The translations under genes were made by a program, and so were the position numbers. This document shows, one piece after another, positions 59,113 to 64,000 of a stretch of DNA of 64,000 bases. The notes under the pieces are model-generated. The model was not told the origin of the DNA. It saw only the letters and a program-made list of their open reading frames with translations, and made no database searches. Within the stretch, counting starts at the first letter, position 1, and every line of letters starts with the position of its first letter. The stretch is from Mycolicibacterium sp. TUM20985 (GTDB lineage Bacteria > Actinomycetota > Actinomycetes > Mycobacteriales > Mycobacteriaceae), in NCBI RefSeq assembly GCF_030295745.1, contig NZ_AP027291.1, positions 3,844,001 through 3,908,000 of the forward strand. The letters are read 5' to 3'.

Positions 59113-60150
59113 CTATTCGACGCCCTGCAGCGCCTGCTGGCCGAACTGGTTGAGCCCCAACGATCCCTCGGGCAGGACCAACTCTCCGCTGTCGATGCGG
59201 CGGCGGAGGTACGCGAAACTCTGTGCGGTCTGGGCGAACAGGTGCTCCCCGGCCCGCAGGGCGGAACGGTCGGGGCCGTCGGGCGAGCTGAACTGGGGCA
59301 GCGGCTTGACCTCGGTGTCGTAGTCGACGTTGAAGAACAGCGGAAATGAGTAGCGCTCCTCGACGACCTTGCGGACGCGGTGGCTGGTGGCGACGAACGC
59401 GCCGTTGGTCCACAGCTCCAGGAGATCCCCGATGTTGACGACGAAGGTCCCCGGCACGGGTGGCACGTCGATCCACTCCCCCGCGCCGTTGAGCACCTCG
59501 AGACCCGGCGCGGTCGGCTTCAGCAGCGTGAAGCACTCGTAGTCGGTGTGCGCTCCGATGCCCAGCCCGTCACGGGCGTCGGGGTTGTACGGGTAGTGGA
59601 CCAGCCGCAGCTGGCTGGGCGTCTTGGTGGCATGCCTGCTGAAGACGTCCGGATCCTCCCCGAGCGCGACGGCGAACGCCCGCAGCAGGAGTTGTCCGAC
59701 CTCGAGAACCGCGTCGTAGTAAGCCGTGACGGCCTCGGCGAAGCCGGGGAGGTCCGGCCAGGTGTTGGGGCCGAGCATCGGGTTGCCCGCGACGTAGTCG
59801 GGATCGTCGGCGGGAAGATCCAGCGCGGTGTCGAACGCCTCCTTCAGATCTGGAACGCCGTTCTCCACTCCCTCTTCACCGACCGGCACGTACCCGCGGT
59901 GACATTGGGACATGCCGATGTAGCTTCTCATCTTCTCCTCGACCGGCAGCGAGAAGAACTCCTTCGTGGCGGCCAGCATCAGGTCGAACCGCGACTCGTC
60001 GATCCCGGACCCGCTGATGTAGAGGAAACCCACTTCGCGGGCGGCGGTGCCGATCTCGGCGGCCACTCGCTCGCGTTCGGCGGGGTCGGGTGAGCGCAGT
60101 CCTCCGATGTCGACGATCGGCACCGAGGTGAATGACGTCGTCCCGGTCAT
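59113..60150 (-). CDS. Isopenicillin-N-synthase-like Fe(II)/2-oxoglutarate-type dioxygenase
   Basis: 345 residues from ATG 60150. The DIOX_N part (VPIVDIGGLRSPDPAERERVA, GFLYISGSGI) and the catalytic jelly roll are seen. Iron ligands His 201, Asp 203 (GAHTDYECFTLL) and His 257 (ATSHRV), with the Arg 266-x-Ser 268 pair (ERYSFPLFF) for 2-oxoglutarate or cosubstrate. All are intact. It is the last gene of an operon with an ABC importer and two hydrolases, so it probably hydroxylates or demethylates an imported compound. It converges on fecB, 8 bp away. Confidence 0.87.
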   Translation of the reverse strand: MTGTTSFTSVPIVDIGGLRSPDPAERERVAAEIGTAAREVGFLYISGSGIDESRFDLMLAATKEFFSLPVEEKMRSYIGMSQCHRGYVPVGEEGVENGVPDLKEAFDTALDLPADDPDYVAGNPMLGPNTWPDLPGFAEAVTAYYDAVLEVGQLLLRAFAVALGEDPDVFSRHATKTPSQLRLVHYPYNPDARDGLGIGAHTDYECFTLLKPTAPGLEVLNGAGEWIDVPPVPGTFVVNIGDLLELWTNGAFVATSHRVRKVVEERYSFPLFFNVDYDTEVKPLPQFSSPDGPDRSALRAGEHLFAQTAQSFAYLRRRIDSGELVLPEGSLGLNQFGQQALQGVE

Positions 60151-60677
60151 GTCTGTACGTCTCCTTCGCTACGTTCGATCGCCCAGCGTGCGCCGTTCGC
60201 GTGAATCTCGTTGTCCGACATCGTGACCCCGAGCGCTTCCCACTCGTGGCCGTCCAGCCGCCCGATCACGACGGCACCTCCACCCGCCCAGCCGAACTGG
60301 TCGCCGACGCGCAGGAGCAAGCCGTCGGCGCCATCGGGTCCGCGCAGGAAGGCCGCACTGCACGGGCCCAGCGATCCCGCGTCGCGGACCCAGTGCTCGG
60401 CGTATTCGGCGTGTACCCCCGTCTCGACGAGGACGTCACCGTCCCACATCATCGACCCGGCGTCGGGAAACGGGCCCGGGGGTTCTAGGTCGACGTCGCG
60501 CTGCCACTCGAAGACGTTGCCGCTCTGGTGAAGTCGTCCGGCGAAGCCGCGCGAGTCGACGTAGGCGGTAAGGCCCTGCAGCCACAGCACACCCGGCTCG
60601 GCGTGGCGTGCTCCGTCGGCATCGATCAGCAGGGTGCGTCGCCACAGCCCGGTGCACTCTCCCATCAGCACGTCCAT
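60147..60677 (-). CDS. 176-residue protein of unknown function in the dioxygenase operon
   Basis: 176 residues from ATG 60677. No domain recognised. It begins MDVLMGECTGLWRRTLLID; the sequence has alternating polar and hydrophobic strands rich in Trp (WLQGLTAYVDSRGF, FEWQRDVDLEPP, MMWDGDVLVETG, HEWEALGV), which suggests a small beta-barrel of the lipocalin or calycin kind. There is no signal peptide. It overlaps the dioxygenase by 4 bp (ATGA) and starts directly after the MBL gene stop, so is certainly part of the operon. It could bind the substrate or act as an isomerase; this is a guess from fold-like pattern only. Confidence 0.72.
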   Translation of the reverse strand: MDVLMGECTGLWRRTLLIDADGARHAEPGVLWLQGLTAYVDSRGFAGRLHQSGNVFEWQRDVDLEPPGPFPDAGSMMWDGDVLVETGVHAEYAEHWVRDAGSLGPCSAAFLRGPDGADGLLLRVGDQFGWAGGGAVVIGRLDGHEWEALGVTMSDNEIHANGARWAIERSEGDVQT

Positions 60678-61514
60678 CTAGCTGCTGACCGGACCGAAGC
60701 GCTCGTGGAAGTGGGTGGTCAGCTCCGGCCACACGTGGGGATCGTGACCGGGAATCAACGGATAACCCTTCTTCGCGGCAAGCTCCTTGAGCCGTCGGAT
60801 CGGTTCGATGGTCTCCTCGGGTTCGACGTCGATGAAGCCACCGATGGCCAGTTCGTCGTCGATGTTCTCGGTGAGGTCGGCCGCATCGAACGCGAATACG
60901 AATCCGTCACCGCCACTGGCCTCGTCGAGTTCCACGACGAAGCTCTGATGCCCGGGTGTGTGGCCGTATGTCGGGACGGCCGTGATCCCCGGCGCGATCT
61001 CGACCTCTCCGTCGGCGAGGTGCCAGTCGATGTTGGGATCGTCGAAGTCCACCCGGAAGATCGAATGCCCCTCGGGCACTGGGTGATTCGATAGCCCGTA
61101 CTCCAGCTCCCGACGCTGCGCGTGGACGGGCACCTTGCCGGCGAACAGTTTCAACCCGCCCGCATGGTCCACGTGCAGATGCGACAGCGCCACCAGATGG
61201 ATGTCGTCGATGTCGATGCCGATCTCGAACAGCGACTCCTCGATGGGCTCACCCGGGCCCGGCAGCAACGGCTGATACTCCATCGAGGGGAAGTACCGCC
61301 GCCGCAACGCCGGGTCGCGGATGAGCGCGGTGTTGAACCCGGTGTCGATCAGAACCCAGCCACCGTCGGTCTGCAGCAGCACACCCGGCACCGGGCAGCG
61401 GAAGCGTTCCTCCGGCGGCGAACCGTACACCGACACCGACTTGGGCAGATCCTCCCAACCGAGGGTGAACAGGACGATCCTGCGGACGCCACTCTTGCGT
61501 GCCAGTCCCGTCAT
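60678..61514 (-). CDS. Metallo-beta-lactamase fold hydrolase, N-acyl-homoserine-lactonase-like
   Basis: 278 residues from ATG 61514. Metal motif SHLHVDHAGGL (His 112, His 114, Asp 116, His 117), then YGHTPGHQSFVV, VFAFDAADLTENI and IPGHDPHVW, which complete a two-metal site of the lactonase branch (AttM/AiiA-like). It likely opens a lactone or similar cyclic ester or amide made or imported in the pathway. The start overlaps the SBP stop as TGATG. It lacks a signal peptide, so it acts in the cytoplasm. Confidence 0.86.
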   Translation of the reverse strand: MTGLARKSGVRRIVLFTLGWEDLPKSVSVYGSPPEERFRCPVPGVLLQTDGGWVLIDTGFNTALIRDPALRRRYFPSMEYQPLLPGPGEPIEESLFEIGIDIDDIHLVALSHLHVDHAGGLKLFAGKVPVHAQRRELEYGLSNHPVPEGHSIFRVDFDDPNIDWHLADGEVEIAPGITAVPTYGHTPGHQSFVVELDEASGGDGFVFAFDAADLTENIDDELAIGGFIDVEPEETIEPIRRLKELAAKKGYPLIPGHDPHVWPELTTHFHERFGPVSS

Positions 61515-63094
61515 CAGCCCACCGACAGTGCGGCCAGCCGAAGCGAGTTCGGGTTGGTCACGACGTGCGCCTGCTCGACACCCTTGAGCCACGGCTGCGC
61601 GACCATGAAGTCGTTGACGTCGGCGATGTTCAGCCAGCAGCCGGTATTGACGGCTTCGAGGCCGGCTTGGGAGAACGCGTCCGGCGAACCGTCCGGTAGG
61701 CCCTTGGCGAGCGCGTCGGTCACCGGGGGCGCGGAGCAGCCCAGGTAGTTCAGTCCGCCGCTGGCATCCCACGAGATGTGCCCCCAAGTGTACGGCGAGG
61801 GTGCGTCCGGCCACGCCAGAGCCGTGAAGATCTCCGGCGCGGACTGCCCGTCGGTGCCGATCCAGCCGTAGATCTCCGACGTCGGATACGCCTGCACCTT
61901 GGCGGTCAAGCCCGCCGCCGCGAGCTGGGTCTGGATCAGGTTGCTCACCAACTGGTTGTCGGGGTTGCTCGAGTCATATCCGATGGTGACGTTCTTCTGG
62001 TCGGCGGGCAGGCTGCCCGCGAGCGTCGTCAGAACCGAGGGATCATGCGACACGGACTGTTTCGCGAACTGCTCGGCCATCATGTTGGGCGGGTAGATCT
62101 GCGGCGCGACCTCGCCACGGCCGAAGTAGGTCTGCTTGACCAACTCGTCGACGTTGATCGCCTGCAGCACGGCCGTCCGGTTCTTCGCATCCGTCATCAT
62201 TCCCTTGTGGGGATTGACGTACAGGTAGTTCGACATCATGGTCGGCAGTGAGTAGTTCGCGAACGCCTTGTCGTCGAGGTACGACTGCACGGCAGAGGAC
62301 GGCAGGTCGTGCAGGATCGAGGCGATCTGGCCGTTGTTGAACTGCAGCTGTTGCGCCGAGACGTCGGTGACGACCGGGATCTCCACCTTCTCGAAGTACG
62401 GCTTGGGACCCCAGTAGTCCTTGAATGCCTCGAGCGCGTAACGGGATCCGACCTCGGCGGCCGTCAGCGTGAACGGCCCGGTACCCAGGTCGTGGTTGGT
62501 CAGGTATTCCTGCGCGTTGTCCGTGCCCCCGTTCTTGGCCAGTCCCTCGGGACTGAGCATCCGCGGTCCGTACGGGCAGGCGAGGTAGTCCAGGAACGCC
62601 GAGTTCGGTGCCTTCAGGGTCACCGTGACGCCGTAGTCACCCTGGGTGGTCACCGAATCGACGTCGGCCACCATGTAGGCGGGTCCCTGGTTGACGGCGA
62701 GCCGGCGGTCGAACGACGCCTTGACGGCGGCCGAGGTGAACGGCGTCCCGTCGTGGAACTTCACGCCCTCACGGAGCTTGAACGTGAACACCTTGTTGTC
62801 CGGTGACGCGGTCCACTCGGTGGCGAGCAGCGGTTCCAGCTCGACCTTCTCGGTTCCCGCCTTGTACTGCAGCAGGCCCTCGTAGGTGTTGGTGGTCAAC
62901 AGCAGACCCTGCCCCGCGTAGAACACGTCGGGGTCCGGCGGCTGGCCCGGGTCCTGCAGGAAGGACAGGTGCAGCACCTTGTCGGTCGGTGCGGCGTTCG
63001 GCGAGCTGGTGCCCGAATCCGAACCGCCGCAACCACTCAGCGCGAGGACCGCAGCCGCAGCGACGGCCGCCATACAACGGAGTCTGGTGATCAT
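61514..63094 (-). CDS. ABC transporter substrate-binding lipoprotein (family 5, peptide/nickel type)
   Basis: 526 residues from ATG 63094. Lipoprotein signal CMAAVAAAAVLALSGCGG, with Cys about 22. The mature part shows family 5 segments: EPLLATEWTASPDNKVFTFKLREGVKFHDGTPF, quoted here only in part (FKLREGVKFHDGTPFTSAAV), and later YVNPHKGMMTDAKNRTAVLQA. These proteins bind peptides but also many other small molecules. It overlaps the hydrolase gene (ATGA) upstream and the MBL gene (TGATG) downstream; the permease gene lies further upstream. Confidence 0.9.
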   Translation of the reverse strand: MITRLRCMAAVAAAAVLALSGCGGSDSGTSSPNAAPTDKVLHLSFLQDPGQPPDPDVFYAGQGLLLTTNTYEGLLQYKAGTEKVELEPLLATEWTASPDNKVFTFKLREGVKFHDGTPFTSAAVKASFDRRLAVNQGPAYMVADVDSVTTQGDYGVTVTLKAPNSAFLDYLACPYGPRMLSPEGLAKNGGTDNAQEYLTNHDLGTGPFTLTAAEVGSRYALEAFKDYWGPKPYFEKVEIPVVTDVSAQQLQFNNGQIASILHDLPSSAVQSYLDDKAFANYSLPTMMSNYLYVNPHKGMMTDAKNRTAVLQAINVDELVKQTYFGRGEVAPQIYPPNMMAEQFAKQSVSHDPSVLTTLAGSLPADQKNVTIGYDSSNPDNQLVSNLIQTQLAAAGLTAKVQAYPTSEIYGWIGTDGQSAPEIFTALAWPDAPSPYTWGHISWDASGGLNYLGCSAPPVTDALAKGLPDGSPDAFSQAGLEAVNTGCWLNIADVNDFMVAQPWLKGVEQAHVVTNPNSLRLAALSVG

Positions 63095-63726
63095 GATGCG
63101 GCTCCTTCGAGAACGGGGGTAGGGGTGGCGATCTCGGCGAATGCGGCGAGGATCTCGTCGGTGGTGCGCAGCGCACCGGTCTGCAGGTACTCCATGGCGT
63201 CGAGGGCCGCGTCGTGCCGGTACTGCGACGAGCCGCCGACGCAGTCGGTGACGACCCTGACGTAGTAGTCCCGCTGATGGGCGTCGGCGAACGTGTAGTG
63301 CACGCACACATCGGTCAGACCACCGACGAGGATCAGCGTGTCGGCCTTCAAACCCCGCAGCACGATGTCGAACTCGGTGCCGATGAACCCGGAGTACCGC
63401 CGCTTGACGAGGTGAAATTCACCGGGTTCGGGCCGTAGCGACGGCTCGAGGTCGGTGCCCGGCTGGCCCTCGACGCAGTGCACGCCCTCGGTGCCGTCGA
63501 GCTCGCGGCCGAAGTCGACGCCACTGGGCCGGTGCATCTCCTGGAAGAACACGACCGGTACGCCTGCGGCGCGGGCAGCGGCGAGCAGTCGTTCGGCGCG
63601 CTCCACGCGTTCGGCGTGGCCCGGCATCACGGGAATGCCCGCCTCGTCGGCCGACATCCCACCGCCTTCTTGCATGTCGACGACGACGAACACCGGATTG
63701 CCCACGATGAGTGGCTGTTTCGGCAA
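63091..63726 (-). CDS. Isochorismatase-family cysteine hydrolase
   Basis: 211 residues from TTG 63726, which follows AGGAGG by 5 nt; no ATG or GTG is as well placed. The Asp-Lys-Cys triad is seen: Asp 18 (VFVVVDMQE), Lys 108 (FHLVKRRYSGF) and Cys 141 (GLTDVCVHYTFADAH). This family includes N-carbamoylsarcosine amidase, ureidoacrylate hydrolase and nicotinamidase, so it probably cleaves an amide or carbamoyl group. It starts inside the intergenic space 1 bp after the permease stop and overlaps the substrate-binding protein gene by 4 bp. Confidence 0.84.
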   Translation of the reverse strand: MPKQPLIVGNPVFVVVDMQEGGGMSADEAGIPVMPGHAERVERAERLLAAARAAGVPVVFFQEMHRPSGVDFGRELDGTEGVHCVEGQPGTDLEPSLRPEPGEFHLVKRRYSGFIGTEFDIVLRGLKADTLILVGGLTDVCVHYTFADAHQRDYYVRVVTDCVGGSSQYRHDAALDAMEYLQTGALRTTDEILAAFAEIATPTPVLEGAAS

Positions 63727-63727
63727 C

Positions 63728-64000
63728 CTAACCTCCTGTTGTTGCGATGCGTGGATCGGCGGCGGCCTGCATGAGGTCGACGGCCGTGTTGATGAAGACG
63801 TAGAGCGCACCGAGCATCAGCGTGACGCCCGCGATGGCCGGGAAGTCGGCGACGGGGATGCTCTGCGCGATGTACTGGCCGATACCCGGCCAGCCGAACA
63901 CCTGCTCGACCACCAGGACACCCGAGAACATCAGTCCCACTTGCAGTCCCGTCATCGAGAGCGCGGACCCGACGGAGTTGCGCAGCACGTGGCGGGCCAG
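63728..64000 (-). CDS. ABC transporter permease (DppB/OppB type), C-terminal part
   Basis: The last 90 codons of a reverse-strand gene that enters from the right edge. The visible part begins LARHVLRNSVGSALSMTG and holds two membrane segments, GLQVGLMFSGVLVVEQVF and AIAGVTLMLGALYVFINTAV, with GWPGIGQYIAQSI between, the conserved region of peptide-type permeases. The tail NTAVDLMQAAADPRIATTGG is family-typical. It belongs to the same importer as the family 5 binding protein; at least one more permease and the ATPases should lie beyond the window or elsewhere. Confidence 0.85.
   Translation of the reverse strand: MARHVLRNSVGSALSMTGLQVGLMFSGVLVVEQVFGWPGIGQYIAQSIPVADFPAIAGVTLMLGALYVFINTAVDLMQAAADPRIATTGG

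Noticed and set aside
1..64000. tRNA or rRNA genes
   Set aside because: No T-loop/acceptor pattern or rRNA-like conserved stretch was found by eye on either strand; a tRNA search program would settle this.

Overview
The window is GC-rich chromosomal DNA from a fast-growing mycobacterium (Mycolicibacterium-type). The evidence is a nearly unbroken run of genes in the order of M. tuberculosis Rv2996c to Rv3044 as I recall it: serA, ilvC-ilvN-ilvB, cfp6, doxX, lppZ, gatB, pfkA, gatA-gatC, ligA, a MetE-like gene, an lpqA-like lipoprotein, mnmA-iscS, etfA-etfB, the methylglucose-lipopolysaccharide (MGLP) cluster, echA17, serB2, ctaD and fecB. GTG and TTG starts and 4-bp stop/start overlaps are common. 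No rRNA, tRNA, IS element, prophage or CRISPR array was seen.

Layout. 0-24 kb is mostly core metabolism: the serine and branched-chain amino acid genes with a leader-peptide attenuator in front of ilvB, GatCAB, phosphofructokinase, NAD-dependent DNA ligase, an AMP-forming CoA ligase, tRNA thiolation (mnmA with iscS) and an acyltransferase pair. Between the acyltransferase pair and etfA, about 13 kb is inserted relative to M. tuberculosis (24.4-37.85 kb). It holds a secreted Pro/Thr-rich repeat protein and a polyol locus: EltD-like dehydrogenase, substrate-binding protein, two permeases, two different ATPases, dihydroxyacetone-type kinase and RpiB-type isomerase in one operon, with a divergent SorC regulator and a separate FGGY kinase. 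It resembles the tetritol (erythritol/threitol) utilisation genes of M. smegmatis.

38-50 kb carries etfBA and the MGLP cluster (methyltransferase, GH57 branching enzyme, GT4 glucosyltransferase, left-handed beta-helix acyltransferase, further methyltransferases), into which a diaminopimelate-decarboxylase-like gene is inserted. 50-59 kb holds echA17, a NUDIX hydrolase, an ABC ATPase, a MocR regulator divergent from yczE with an overlooked 53-codon gene between them, then serB2, ctaD and fecB. From 59.1 kb to the right edge there is a tightly overlapping accessory operon: a peptide-type ABC transporter, a cysteine hydrolase, a lactonase-like metallo-beta-lactamase protein, an unknown 176-residue protein and an Fe(II)/2-oxoglutarate-type dioxygenase. 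It looks like an uncharacterised uptake-and-breakdown pathway and is the best candidate in the window for something undescribed.

Non-coding structure of note: long intergenic palindromes at 1747, 10488, 42301 and 54786 (two clearly the same family), a 36-bp tandem repeat at 45686, a perfect 16-bp palindrome upstream of etfB, and operator-like repeats next to the SorC and MocR genes.
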